DNA of 64,000 bases from assembly GCA_018105865.1 (NCBI GenBank), contig CM030852.1, positions 13,616,945 through 13,680,944 on the forward strand, written 5' to 3'. The notes beneath the pieces are model-generated. The model ran no database searches, had not been told where the DNA came from, and saw only the letters and a program-made list of their open reading frames with translations. Below are positions 21,715 through 33,193 of the stretch, piece after piece. Every line of letters starts with the position of its first letter. The stretch's first letter is position 1. The position numbers were made by a program, and so were the translations under genes. This DNA comes from Metaphire vulgaris (taxonomy: Eukaryota; Annelida; Clitellata; Crassiclitellata; Megascolecidae).

Positions 21715-22811
21715 ATCTTCTCTTTTTGGATGCTCCGGTATAGTTATGATATCACAGTTGTCACGCTGTACACACCAGCAGTAGTCTGCCATAATGTTTG
21801 AGTTCCATCTGCCTTGATATCTACGTTCCATGGTCTTGATGTCTTGATGGAAGCATTCTCCTTGTTCTTCACTCATAGCTCCAAGATTTGAAGTTCAGAT
21901 AGCTATGAAAGAAATGCAACTTGACACTCATGTTTGCTCCCAGTCTTCGAAAAGCAATCTTCGAATTTTGAACTGAAAGGTCATAATTCTCGACTCTTAA
22001 GTTGCCAAGTAAGTCAGTAATCAGGTCGTAAAAAGCATCTTGTCTACAACTATAACATCCCATTGATTCAATAAGTCTTTTGATGTTGATGCAGTGTACA
22101 AACTCCTCCATATGGAAATATTTCAAAAGATTCATTCTCTCTGCCATGATACATAAGCGTGGTTCCTGGAGCCAACACTGAACAGATTCTTTTCCTTCAG
22201 TCTTGAACCCAGTAACTCTGCTGACGACTTCGGCAGATCTAGGTCTCATGCTAGGTCATTCAACTCAGCTTGGTTGAATGTTTGGTGCATTCCAGCGTCA
22301 ACTTCTAAGGCCACGAAATCTTCGCAATCGGTGTCTGTTGACTGACAAAATTCATCGTCGTAAGAAACTCCCAAAGTAGTGCAAATAGGTACAGGAACTT
22401 TGTCACAGTGAGCAACTGGTCTCAGAGCAGAGCAGAGGAGATTTGGGTACTGGATGGAAGATTTTGTCTTGTGGACATGCCTGAAATATTTACCAGACAG
22501 AAGTAGCAGTCATCAACATGCATGGTTTCAGGCTCTCGCCACACCATTGGAACTCCAAAGTTAAGACTTTCTCTGACCTTTAGTCACATTATGAACTGTC
22601 TGAGGCTTTCAACACATGTCCTGCACACTTTATGTGGTGCCCAAGGTTTTCCTGGTCACCCAATTTAACTGCAGTATGCATGCTAAGCTTTATGCACAAA
22701 TTCAGACACCTCTCTTCTTTGTTTAGGTGTTGTTAAACAACCACAAATGTAGCAAAATTTGTCAGGATCATTCCTGCACTGCTCACGAAGTGTTCGAGTG
22801 CTGGGTGACAT
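21715..22811 (-). pseudogene. Decayed ORF of a multicopy, transposon-associated protein family
   Basis: Read on the minus strand from an ATG at 22811, fragments of one protein appear in different frames separated by stops. In order they are DPDKFCYICG (Cys pair), QRREVSEFVHKA, a stop, GVPMVWREPETMHVDDCYFC, then an intact stretch ending MSVKLHFFHS, and finally MSEEQGECFHQDIKTMERRY with RWNSNIMADYCWC. I know this arrangement as a repeated uncharacterised protein in several invertebrate genomes, usually thought to travel with transposons. This copy has stops and frameshifts and is dead. No terminal repeats were identified. Confidence 0.6.
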
Positions 22812-23227
22812 ATTCCACAGAAAGCTATTTAGAAGAGCTAAATTTGCTGCGACTTGTAAGCCTCATGAACGACTGAATGCTGCCGTCGGTTTCACGCTTC
22901 TTATATATAGGCCTATATCCATAAAATGCTGACGTCTGCAGTTTAAACTGCCTAATAAACTGTTGTATTATTAAATAGTTATGCCCACTGCATATTAAGC
23001 ATATCTTTTGCACATCCTTATCTTTTGCATATTCAATATAGCTAAAGAATTATAATACATAATGCTACATTATTACAGTAAACAGTAAATCAGTAAACAG
23101 CGTTTTGCGGAAAAACTGGACGTGATAGGAGAAAATGGGTGTGATTTTTGGATTCAGCACACCAAAATACATAAAGATCACATGTTGTCTTCAAGTCAGC
23201 AAAATTGACGTAGACCAGTGTAATATA

Positions 23228-23229
23228 TA

Positions 23230-23266
<37 letters not shown>

Positions 23267-23388
23267 TGTGACGTTGTCTTTCTGAGTCAAATAGTGAAAA
23301 TATTTTGAAAATCGGTTCGCAGTTGCCAAAGTTATGAACAGATAAATATACAGTGGCATGTTTTTCATTGGGTTTGGGTCACAGTACA

Positions 23389-23428
<40 letters not shown>

Positions 23429-23441
23429 GCATATATATAGG
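23228..23441. repeat. (TA)n runs flanking a mariner-type end
   Basis: TA runs at 23228-23263 and 23388-23441. The DNA between them (about 23266-23360: GAAAATATTTTGAAAATCGG, TTGCCAAAGTTATG, AAATATACAGTGG) matches the terminal repeat of the mariner at 44088, so a solo end or decayed copy is here. Confidence 0.7.
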
Positions 23442-23698
23442 GCCCCCAATATATATACGTTTCGCTTTCTATGTGAACACTTGCTTAAGATGCATTTGAC
23501 TGAACAGGACGGAGTGGCAGAACAGAAGTTTATTCCAATTCAAACATCATTGAACAACATGCAGTACGCATAATGTTCATGCATCAAGATATAGGATATA
23601 TTGATAATTATAATCCCTTAAGAAGTATAGCATTACAAAGAGACTTATGCTATCGTTTTCAAATCGTCGCTAACACAAACACAAATCAGTCCCCAAAT

Positions 23699-23720
23699 AA
23701 CAACAACAACAACAACAACA

Positions 23721-23760
<40 letters not shown>

Positions 23761-23763
23761 TAC

Positions 23764-23840
<77 letters not shown>
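23699..23840. repeat. Compound (CAA)n-(CTA)n-(AAT)n-(ATT)n microsatellite
   Basis: Four trinucleotide blocks in series; AAT followed by ATT makes a potential hairpin. It lies about 170 bp beyond the end of the C-type lectin gene. Confidence 0.95.
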
Positions 23841-23842
<2 letters not shown>

Positions 23843-24010
23843 ATAATAATAATAGTAATTGCACATAGAATTTACAAGCATTCTCCGATCTGCCTTTAGG
23901 GGACCCCGGTGGGAGGGTGTTGGGTTGATTGTGCCAGTGCAAAACACATGTCTTATTACTCTGGGTCTACAGTGGCTGAAAGTTGAGTAGAGCGTTTTCT
24001 TAGGTTCCCT

Positions 24011-24291
24011 TTAGAATTCACAGACGGAGCAACGTAAAAAGTAACAGTCATCGTCTTCCCATTGATAGTTAATTCCAGACGCAATAAGAGCACAGTTAGC
24101 GCAGGTAGCGCAGTTGCCCCCAACACAATTAGGCATTCCATCAGGCCAGTTGAGGTAGGTGAATTTCGTCTTTGGTGTCCACACTGGCTTCCAGTAATAG
24201 GGAGAACCGCATTGAATTGGATTCGTCTGTCCGCCCAACCATGCGATCTTTCCTCCACTAGGCCACGATGAGGTGACACAAACTGCAGTTT
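24011..24291 (-). CDS. C-type lectin domain, second half (last exon)
   Basis: Minus-strand exon from an acceptor at 24292-24293 (phase 1) to the stop at 24011. It contains AVCVTSSWPSGG, IAWLGGQTNP, FTYLNWPDGMPNC, NCALI, YQWEDDDC and ends CSVCEF. This is the C-terminal half of a C-type lectin-like fold: the WLGG core, the NW-x-x-G-x-PNC turn and the C-x-x-x-x-x-VCE ending. The WND position reads WED and no canonical EPN/QPD triplet is seen, so calcium-dependent sugar binding is uncertain. An alternative in-phase acceptor lies 12 nt further in. Pairs with the exon at 25098. Confidence 0.85.
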
Positions 24292-24774
24292 CTTGTTCAA
24301 CAGAATAAGAAAGCAAGTTAGATGGGTACGTTTCACTTGTAGGTACAAAAGTATTAAATGATCATAAATACCGAACAATATCGCACCATTTACATTGCTG
24401 TGCAAAAGTCTGGAATCGCCTTCTCATCCAAGCTAATTACCTTTTAAGTTTTAATCATATTGCTTTTCCTTCTTCTTCTGCTGTAAATCAAAATAATTGC
24501 CTAAGGAGAAGATTCGAAGCTTTTGCACGCCATTGTGGACGCTTAGACTAAATAATGCAAAAATAGAACGTCAGTGTAACGCTGGCAAGGTGATCAGCTG
24601 TGAGAAGTAAGCCACATAAGCTTATAGCAGAACATCTATAGTGGCAAGTGCGATAACGGATAAAAGAGCCATAATATAGGCATCATATTTAAATGAATCG
24701 ATTATCTGTTTGATTTCAATTCTGGTTCGCTGAAGAAGATTTTCCATGGATTACGTCATCAACATGGGTTAGAA

Positions 24775-25004
24775 CCATGGATGTATTATTCCAGGAGACG
24801 GCATTACGTCATTTCTAGTCCAGGCTGCGTGAAGCCAGTAGCGCTTAGGCTAAAATAGTACCTCCATGGTTAGCCGCATGTAGCGCGTAGGCTGTTAGTG
24901 GACATCTTGGTTGACTCAAACTGTGGCTGCCGTCTGGGAATTTCCCAGCTAGTCGGCTTCACCGAAATGACGTAATGCCGTCTCCAGGCATAATACCTCC
25001 AAGG
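24775..25004. mobile_element. MITE with ~45-bp imperfect TIRs
   Basis: Ends CCATGGATGTATTATTCC and GGCATAATACCTCCAAGG extend inward to a shared GGAGACGGCATTACGTCATT. The flanking direct repeat TTAGAA (24769-24774, 25005-25010) is a 6-bp target site. The element lies inside the lectin intron. Superfamily not assigned. Confidence 0.8.
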
Positions 25005-25097
25005 TTAGAAGTAGAACAATTATAAACTTTAGGACTCAAAGCTAAAGCTAATGCAATCTTTTATAGGATTATAGGAGAGCGAATGTAAACTACTCAC

Positions 25098-25283
25098 TGG
25101 TGAATTTTTGCTGCAAATACATTTGGACAGCTTTCTGTTTGGCAGAATCCTTTATTGAAACCAGTTCTGCTCCTGTCTTGAATCTTGCACAGGCTTTTCG
25201 AGCGTCATCCCATGTCATCAGATTCAGATTCAGATAGAGACATTGGTTGATTTCAGGCACATAGTCAAAACCGCCAGGGCACG
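25098..25283 (-). CDS. C-type lectin domain, first half
   Basis: Minus-strand exon with acceptor atatctgcag (25284-25285) and donor ACCA|GTGAGT (25096-25097). It starts in phase 1 and ends in phase 1, matching the exon at 24291. The peptide shows CPGGFDYVPEINQCLYL, MTWDDARKACARF and AELVSIKDSAKQKAV, the canonical start of a C-type lectin fold (C-x-x-GF/W, A-x-x-x-C, L-x-S-I). With the last exon it makes a full domain of about 155 residues. No signal peptide is in this exon, so an upstream exon ending in phase 1 is required. The PAN exon at 28774 ends in phase 0 and cannot join directly. Confidence 0.85.
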
Positions 25284-25355
25284 CTGCAGATATATCAAAG
25301 GCTGTTTGATATTAAAACTGCTATTTCCAACTCAATTTCCACTTACGCTTTAAAC

Positions 25356-25665
25356 CAGAGACGTCATTTCACTTTTTCAGGGAGGGGGAAAGACAACTTC
25401 GATGTGGCAAGTTTGCGAAAAAGTTGACGACCTTTTTTTAGCTTTTCATTCATTTTGACGACATCAAGCCTCTTCTTGAGGGGCTGACGACCTTTTTTGC
25501 TTTTCATTTTCTCATTAAAGACAACTTAACACAGTGGTGATGGTGGGAAAATTTGTTCCCTATAAATCGGGGGGGACAAAACAAGTAACTATTACAAACA
25601 TTGGTGGAAAACTTTTTTCTAAAAATCAGGGGCAACGACCCCCTTGCCTCCAAATGACGTCCCTG
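25356..25665. mobile_element. hAT-like MITE (CAGAGACGTCATTT)
   Basis: Ends CAGAGACGTCATTTCAC and CCAAATGACGTCCCTG, with a perfect 8-bp duplication CTTTAAAC at 25348-25355 and 25666-25673. Internal GACGACCTTTTTT segments recall the shared GACAAGCAAAAAAGGTC motif. Confidence 0.9.
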
Positions 25666-26164
25666 CTTTAAACGGGTTTACTATCATATTCTGTAGATTG
25701 GTATAGCAGTAAATACAGCCTACTGTATTTTAGTAACACGCGTGGGATAAGTCCGGGTGATCAAGGCTAAATTCAAACCAAACCGCTGTAATTTATTCTC
25801 ACGTCAAATATCGTGAAGTTAATTTTGCATTCTAAAGGTGTTTTCTTTCAAATGCAATAGTTTAATCTGAAATCTGAAAAATATTTGAATATACTTAAAA
25901 GGACAAAATGATGAGGGTTTTCAGATTTCATGTTACACACAGACAGTCTGCTTTTAGTGTCTTACGCCGTCATTGTTGACAATCAACTGACTGCAGACAA
26001 ATCGGACGATGCCAGTGAAATAGCGTTAAATAGTTGAATAAACACCACGCACTTCATCGCGTGGTGTTACATGTTGTAAATTACAACTTGTCCTAAATTA
26101 CAACTTGTCCGGATAAAAGCGGGACCAACTCTATTTTCTCTATAGCCTAATAGGGTCTCTCTAC

Positions 26165-26820
26165 TAATTATGTCAACAATGTTTGGGCAATGTTTGACCC
26201 CCTCTCCCCTTGTCAACAACTGTCAACTTTCAGCGACCCCTATAATTATGTCAAAAACTTTTGACCCCCTCCAACTAAGATCAGTGACGGGTCTCCCCAA
26301 AAAGTTTAAAAGGTTATTATTTTTGCGGCGATGACCATTTTTCCCTTTCTTTTGTTCATCAAGTGTCATAATGCCAAAACTCTGGAACTCATTGATGACA
26401 TTACAAATTTTTAGAGCAAGATTAAAACCCATCTTTTTGACCGGGCTTTCCACCATAGACTGTCACCCGTTTGTCCGGCCGGATACCCTGGATTTGACCT
26501 GGATCTTTAGTGATTTGGATTTGGTGTGCCATCGGTTGATGCTTCTGTGCATTATGAAAGTGGCGCTATAGAAGTTTAAGATTAGATAGATTAGATAGAT
26601 TAGATAATGTGGTGATGATGACCTTGTTTTTTGCTTGTCAGGCTTTTTCCATCGTAATAAATAGTATTCCATGAAATTTCTTATTTTGTCATTTGTAAAA
26701 AATGAAATTGTTGACATCAATTTCTCTTGATCCCGCGCCCCTCCCCCTGTCAACAACTGTCAAACTTTTTCAAACTCCCTCCACTATTTTGTTGACGTAA
26801 TTAATGGACAGCCCCTTAAG
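26165..26820. repeat. Dispersed repeat, copy 2, interrupted by a LINE
   Basis: Same sequence as 16265-16680, split by the LINE fragment at about 26360-26612. 25670-26160 and 26820-27580 show no gene I can support. Confidence 0.65.
26360..26612 (+). mobile_element. 5'-truncated LINE end with (TTAGATAGA)n tail
   Basis: The plus frame encodes MPKLWNSLMTLQIFRARLKP, an ORF2 C-terminus, followed by GTGTGCCATCGGTTGATGC, GTGGCGCTATAGAAGTTTA and repeats of ATTAGATAG. It is absent from the paralogous repeat at about 16453, which reads straight through. Same family as 6020 and 32500. Confidence 0.75.
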
Positions 26821-27586
26821 AAAACTCGTAGGCGTCGATATGGCCTGGTTCACAATTTGTTTCCACCTTGCTGGTCTTGTGATTCTCTGGTTACGTTGTG
26901 TAGCTCCACGTGCCCCCTTTCAACGATGCCACCTAAACACTCTATCCTCGGTCTGCCTTTTCGATATTTTCCATCCTTGGTTCCCAGAAGGATCTTAGTC
27001 ACTGGTCTGTTGTCTTCATCCTGCATATGAGCCCGAAGAATTTCATTTTTCTCCATATCAATGTTAGCATGATGTTTCTCTTGGTCTTGATCTTTTCTCG
27101 TATCTTTGTGTTACTTATTTTCTGCTGCCATCTGATATTCAATTTAATTCCTTTATAGCATTTCATTTCAAAGGCTATAAGACCGTCTTGAACACTTTCC
27201 TTTATAGTTCAGGATCCTGATATGTGTAGATTAGCACTCTTTGTGGCAGACAGCAAAGGCACGTAAACGCTACAAAACATGCATAAGACCGCAAAGGAGG
27301 CAACGGTATGAGTTCTTCTATAATGATGGTAATTATCCGACGCCGATGTTTTTTTAAAAATCTATCGAACGAAACGAAGCAAATGCATTGCCTACCGCGT
27401 TTCTGCATGTAACCATATTCAACGTCCTGTCAAAGCAAAAACAAACATTTTATAAATACTCATTATTCAAGTTATCATGTTTCGGTCTTTGTCTCTTCAG
27501 CATCGTTCATTCTCACTTGTAGACGATATTTGGCGTCTACTTGACATCGTAAGATGAAGAACCATGATGATTCGTGTGTTTCCCTC

Positions 27587-28419
27587 TAGAGATGTGCGGG
27601 TACAGCAAAATGCCTACCCTACCCGTATCCGTGAAAAAACTTGTTCACCCTACCCTACCCGTACCCGTAAGCTCTGTACCCTACCCTACAAGTACCCGTA
27701 CCCGTACCAGATATAATCGACATTGGTTGGAATTTGGAGTTTTGTGGAGTTGGACCCGTACCCGCGGGTGCGTGTACGGGTACAAGTACTACAAGGACCT
27801 GTATATGGACCCGTGAACCCGTGAACCCGTATCCGTTCCTTGAGACTATAGAGAGGCAACAGTGAAATAGGGGCTACGAAATTGGGATAACAATTCATTG
27901 TAAATAGCACACATGTTTAGATTAGGACAGACCTAGTACTTAGGAATCAGGATAATCAGTCAGCTAGCCTAAGCCTACATGAATGGGCTTGTTTAAAATA
28001 TTTAGTAGATATCATTTATCTATGAGCAGGCATTAGAGCTCAAGTTAAACCACAAAACTTTACAAGAAGAACTTTCTCGGTCGAGGAGTTCTTGGAGGAG
28101 TCAGCGGACGCCATTATAGATTTATTACTGATGATGTCAGATTACGTCATCTGTATTTCCTTCATGTTTTCAGTAAGTAAAATGCATGCTGTCTGACAAA
28201 CTGAACGCGATATACAAGTTATACTAATACACTTTACTCAATATTATTTTTCTATTACTGCATTGCTAATTTGCTATAGTAGTGAGAAATGAAAATATAA
28301 ATTTTCGGGTAAAAACGGGTATACCCGTACCCGTAGCGCTATACCCGTACCCGACCCGTACCCGAAAAAATGTATACCCTACCCGTACCCGCGGGTACGG
28401 GTATACCCGCACATCTCTA
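27587..28419. mobile_element. hAT-like element, 833 bp, (TACCCG)n-rich termini
   Basis: Perfect 16-bp terminal repeats TAGAGATGTGCGGGTA / TACCCGCACATCTCTA with an exact 8-bp duplication TTTCCCTC at 27579-27586 and 28420-28427. Subterminal regions are built of many TACCCG / CGGGTA units on both sides. No transposase frame is visible, so it is non-autonomous. Confidence 0.92.
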
Positions 28420-28773
28420 TTTCCCTCCACACTTTCGCAGTACATAGGCTTACACTGCACTTCCCTCGCATTTCTTTTGAAATTGCGTTGTCCTCAATGT
28501 TAGTGGACTCTAAATCGGTTATCATTATTTGAGCATTTATTAATTATTATTTCTTATTATTACTACTACTATATTTCACTATTGCCAGTAAACGGTAGCA
28601 AAGGTTCAAACCTAAAGGATACGTTCAAAACTAATTTGTACTATATTTGGACGATACAGTTACAACGCATTCCTTATGCGTTCGAATAATCCGATACCGA
28701 AACGTATCTCAAAGTACAAACCTCGAAATTTAAGCAACAAATTTTCTGGTGTAAGTAAAAAATCGATATTTAC

Positions 28774-29088
28774 CAAAAAGGCTCTGCAGGAGTCGATGGC
28801 AAGAAATCGTCTGAGTGACGGACTCGTTATCAAATCACACGTGGCGTTGTCGTAGATATTGAAGGCAATGCAGCCAGATGAGTACATGCAGATTCTTGCA
28901 CATTCTGTGACAGGGTTGTCGGTGACCAAATACCTCTGAGTCGGCGAATCAGCAAAATCGACAGCGCACAGCCATCTTCCATGTTCATCGAAAACGGCGT
29001 TGTAATTTCTGCTCCTTACGATGTTCACTCTCACTTCTCCGCTCGCCAGAACAATCATGCACAAGACGATACCCTTCAGTAATGCCAT
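28774..29088 (-). CDS. Signal peptide plus PAN/apple domain (first exon)
   Basis: An ATG at 29086-29088 begins MALLKGIVLCMIVLASGEVR, a convincing signal peptide. It is followed by a domain with RWLCAVDF, CARICMYSSGCIAFNIYD, ATCDL and IDSCRAF; five cysteines and the C-x-x-x-C-x-x-x-x-x-C-x-A-F-x-Y spacing fit a PAN/apple fold. The exon closes at donor TTTTTG|GTAAAT (28772-28773) in phase 0 after 105 codons. The frame is open further upstream but the hydrophobic leader argues for this start. The next exon was not found; the lectin exon at 25283 needs phase 1, so either an exon lies between or these are two genes. Confidence 0.65.
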
Positions 29089-29578
29089 GTCTATTTTGAA
29101 AGTGCGTTTGGTCGACAAGATAAACTGCGGAAGTTCTGTTAGATCGCCGTTTAGTTTGAAATTCATCAGTTCGGAACCTGCGACTGTCCTAAGTGGGAAT
29201 TTCTGCCCGACTGTTTGAGTGTTGTATATGCAAAGAGTCATCTATTGCACTGTTATAGACAACATGCACAGTAGTCAAGGAGATAGGCCTACGTGTATTT
29301 CTAAACACAATTTCATATGCTTTGAATAAAATCGACCCGGAAGTGAAACTACCTGTAATCGCTGGCATAAGTGTAGAACTAATCATGTCGGTCGACTCCT
29401 ATTGAAACCATACAATGCAATGGCAACCATTTAGGACACTGAAATGACTGTGCTATTATTATTCACTTGTAGAATAACATAATTTAATTTATTACGGCAA
29501 CAAGTTTCGACAGATTCGGACGACTAGGATATCAATGGCAGAACGCCTAATGTTTTCATGCCCAGTTTTGGTTATTCA

Positions 29579-29868
29579 CAGAGGCGTAGCAGCCATATGG
29601 ACAACCAAGCCAAATGCCAAGGGCCCCCGGCCTGCAAAGGGCCCCCGACCCGAACAAAAATTATTTTTGCAAGACATTGTTCCACCACTTTGTTTTCGCA
29701 AAGTTGTAAAGTAGTTGTAAGATGTAAAGTTGTCAGATCGAAAGACCGACAAGCAAAAAAAAGAAAAGTTCGTCAACATTTTCGTAAAATTGTCAGATCG
29801 TCTCTGGAAAGGGCCACCTGCATGCCCGTTTTTCGCCAAGGGCCCCCGAGCATATTGCTAGGGCACTG
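29579..29868. mobile_element. Degenerate hAT-like MITE (CAGAGGCGTAGC)
   Basis: Ends CAGAGGCGTAGC and GCTAGGGCACTG match at 9 of 12. Flanks GTTATTCA and GTTGATCA match at 6 of 8. Internally it has AAGGGCCCCCG repeats and GACAAGCAAAAAAAAG at 29748. Confidence 0.55.
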
Positions 29869-30111
29869 GTTGATCATTTCTGTTGTCCGGTGTTCTTTCG
29901 TCAGAGAGCGTGTACATTGTGATTCCAGCTTTCAAGTTTATTCTCTGTCAAAATTCTATTGTTACCGTTTGCAGCGATGCAAACGCGCCAACACCATCGA
30001 TTGCATTTTCCTCGAAGCCAATATGGGCGGAGTTTGCAATGATGCGGTCCTTCTCTTCTGCAGGACCAGGCTTTGGCGTCCATCGTAGGCCTGACTGTCA
30101 ACTCTGTTGTA

Positions 30112-30296
30112 GGCCCAGTGCCACCCGTCGTAGAAGAGGAGGACCAGTGCCACCAGTGCCACCCACCAGTAGGCCCAGTGCCACCCGTCGTAGAAGAGGA
30201 GGACCAGTGCCACCATTGCCACCCACCAGTAGGCCCAGTGCCACCCGTCGCAGAAGAGGAGGACCAGTGCCACCAGTGCCACCCACCAGTAGGCCC
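30112..30296. repeat. 60-bp minisatellite, three units
   Basis: Three nearly identical 60-bp units (start GCCCAGTGCCACCCGTCG) at 30112, 30172 and 30232 plus a partial. As 60 is divisible by 3, all six frames give a repeated 20-residue peptide and several stay open. No one frame is favoured and no splice or start context supports coding. 30300-31228 contains no gene I can support. Confidence 0.85.
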
Positions 30297-31710
30297 AGGC
30301 CACCCGTCGCGCTAGTCGCGCCAGTCGAAAAACCTATAGAAATATCCCTTAATTATTGATTAAAATTTCTCAATCAATCTTCGACAACCAACATTCGGGT
30401 ATTCTCTTTGTTCGTATTATCCCCACCTCCCACCCCCACCAAAGCATCTCAGCGGTTTTGCGCAAATTCCATGACCGATCCCAGCTCGAATATGTGTCGG
30501 CCCCCCGGCGGCTACACCAACGCAGTTTTCGCGGTATTTTGGTCGGTAGATTAGCTGGCCCACTGGGGCGGACCACCTGCTGATTCTGCTGTTCGCCCGT
30601 TGCTTTCAGATACACATCAGCCAATGTATTGCGCATTCAATTTCAGTTATTATTCGATTCTATTTACGGTAATTGTTGCTCTGAATGTAACCAACAGTCC
30701 GGCGCTTCTATGTTCCACTATATTCCTATAATTATCTATGGCGACCGCCATCCTGTCAATTATGCTCAAAATTGCTTCAGTTCTCTTAGTTGCTTTGTAA
30801 ATAGCAATCAATTCCCTCAAATCAGCATCCCACGGCAACACGCTTGAACACGGCAATGCAGCGCCATTGAGGTTGTCATGGTCACTCTAACATGACTGTG
30901 GTGGTTACACGACACGGAAAATGTCTCCAGCACAGAGTTATTCATTGTTTTCCGTCTCTAGGGACGAGATCAGTTTGACGTCTAATTTGAAGTTGGTAAA
31001 CAGCCAATGTTTCCAGTTCCCATTGCGATTGCTTACACTTTATTATTGATTTCGTAATAATCTGCTCCGCCAATTAGAATTTCAGTTGGGGGCAATGGAG
31101 AGTTCGCAACGCTCCCCGAAAGCTCTGGCTCTTTTTTATGCACTCCACATCTCCCTCTCTGAGTCTCCTCAATTCCTCTATCTATTTGTTTATCTAGAGT
31201 AACTATCTGTCTTTCTGTCTTTCTTTATGTCTGTCACTATGGCAGTTATTTTGATGTTTACTAAATTTTTTTTAAAACATTTTAAACTTAATAGTTAATT
31301 AACCAAGCAAAAGATGGAAAGATGCAATTTCTTCAAATTATGCTATTAATATCAATAGCATAAATGCTGAATTTAGACCGTTTGATGCTAAAAGCTAAGC
31401 AGCAGTTGTTAATGCATTTGAGAAGATTCAACTGACGCGTTTATGTAAGAGTCATAAATGTCTAAAGATAAAAAGAATTATAGGCAAAGTTCCGATTCCA
31501 AGTCATGGTCCGTGGTACAGTAGCGTTCGAGCGGTCAGGACGAATTCGAAATTTTCTTTCTTTTTGAGTCTCAACTTTAACCTAAAAAGACAGAATGGCA
31601 ACTGGTGAAAAATGTTCTAATAACGTTCAATATTTACGAAAACACAATAGCTCTTATCACAATAAACGCTTATTTCGCTACAAATGTTCGTAATCTCAAA
31701 GTCTTAGGAG

Positions 31711-33144
31711 TCAAAGAATTTTCTCACTGGCAATGATCTTGTATCTGTCGAACGTGATGGATCCGGAAAATCCTTGATTTGGTACTCCAAATGGAATGAT
31801 GGTTGATCGAATACGATCTCCGCGAACGCTGCTTTCAAGTTTGATGTCTAGTACATTGCTGAATGTGTCCTGAATAGGAAAAATATCAAACAACTTTTGT
31901 ACCAAACCTGTTTGTCAGTTGTATTTCTACTCGGATTTCCTTAGACTTTTTAAAATTTACCAGAGATAAACGGACTCTACTTTCTGTCTCTGTCTCTGTC
32001 TGTTTCTGCCTGTCTGTCTGTTTGTCTCTCTCTCTCTGTGTCTCTGTCTCTCTGTCTCTGTCTCTGTCTGTCTCTTTCTCTCTCTCTTTCAGTCTTTCTC
32101 TACACTTTAAAACTAACGTCTTTAGATTCCAAGTCTATGTGGAATAGCTGGCCTTACACCATAGGGAATGGGAACTATTGTGTCTCCGGCCCAGACGTTG
32201 ATCATCACGGACTTGAAGTTCACGAATTCATCGAAGATGACTTCAGTGAAGCCGACGGTTCCGAATCCGGCACAATTCAAATCGAGTTCAATGAATGGGT
32301 ACTCTGGGGCAACTGACGCCGAGAAAGTACCACTCGTACCACCGAGTCTTATGATGCCGAGCGAGGCTGTTTGAATTAGGTCTTTAATAAGGTTGACGAT
32401 GGTACAGACTTTCAATAAGCTAACTGAAATGTAAACACAGAAGAACATTAGGATGAATTGCACATCTAACTGTGCATTTAGAAAACTCACCTCTTCAATC
32501 AATCAATCAATCAACCAACCAATCAATCAATCAATAAACTTCTATGGCGCCACTATCTTAATGCCCAGGGCATCAGCCGATGGCGCACCAAATCCAAATA
32601 GAATTAGAGCCAGCTCAATCCGGAAGATCAGTCAGAAGAGCGGGGGAGCAATCTTCTTCTTGTTGTAATCTGCTGTATAATATAAATAGAGAATTTGGAT
32701 GAATGCGCAATTGTTAGTTTCGTCGTTTCTTACCTCCAGTGCAAGCCTTGATGTTAATGTCGGTGAGAGAAACATTGCGTCTGAAATCGACCGATGCCAA
32801 GTAGAAGTCCACTCTTCTCACATCATTGGCCCCACTCACAGAAGTCGATTTATCGTTCGGACCAATTGCCTACGATAATGTAATTTTAGAGGCAAATTTT
32901 TAATAACACAACTGTACAGTTCAGAGTTCGTTAGGTGTCACAACTCAAAAATCTATTTTAAAATTATGCATACTTCAGCATATGCAATGGCAAATTATAA
33001 GAAAAACAGATAGAGACAAAGCATTATTTGTAATTCACGAAAATCCTTCGATATTGTAACTATTTAAGAAATTCCGTGTATTTCAGATGAATGCTCTACA
33101 TGCATGCTTCACTTCAATAAGAGTGTATTTTCCTTCCATATCTC

Positions 33145-33193
<49 letters not shown>

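Noticed and set aside
24011..29088. Joining the PAN exon directly to the lectin exons as one gene
   Set aside because: The PAN donor is phase 0 and the first lectin exon needs phase 1. No linking exon was found, so fusion is not supported.
29883..30088. Plus-strand ORF upstream of the 60-bp repeat as a gene
   Set aside because: No domain, no signal peptide, overlaps a degenerate MITE end, and its length depends on the minisatellite.
30073..30315. Repeated 20-residue peptides in several frames
   Set aside because: A 60-bp minisatellite leaves many frames open at once. No frame is favoured and there is no gene context.
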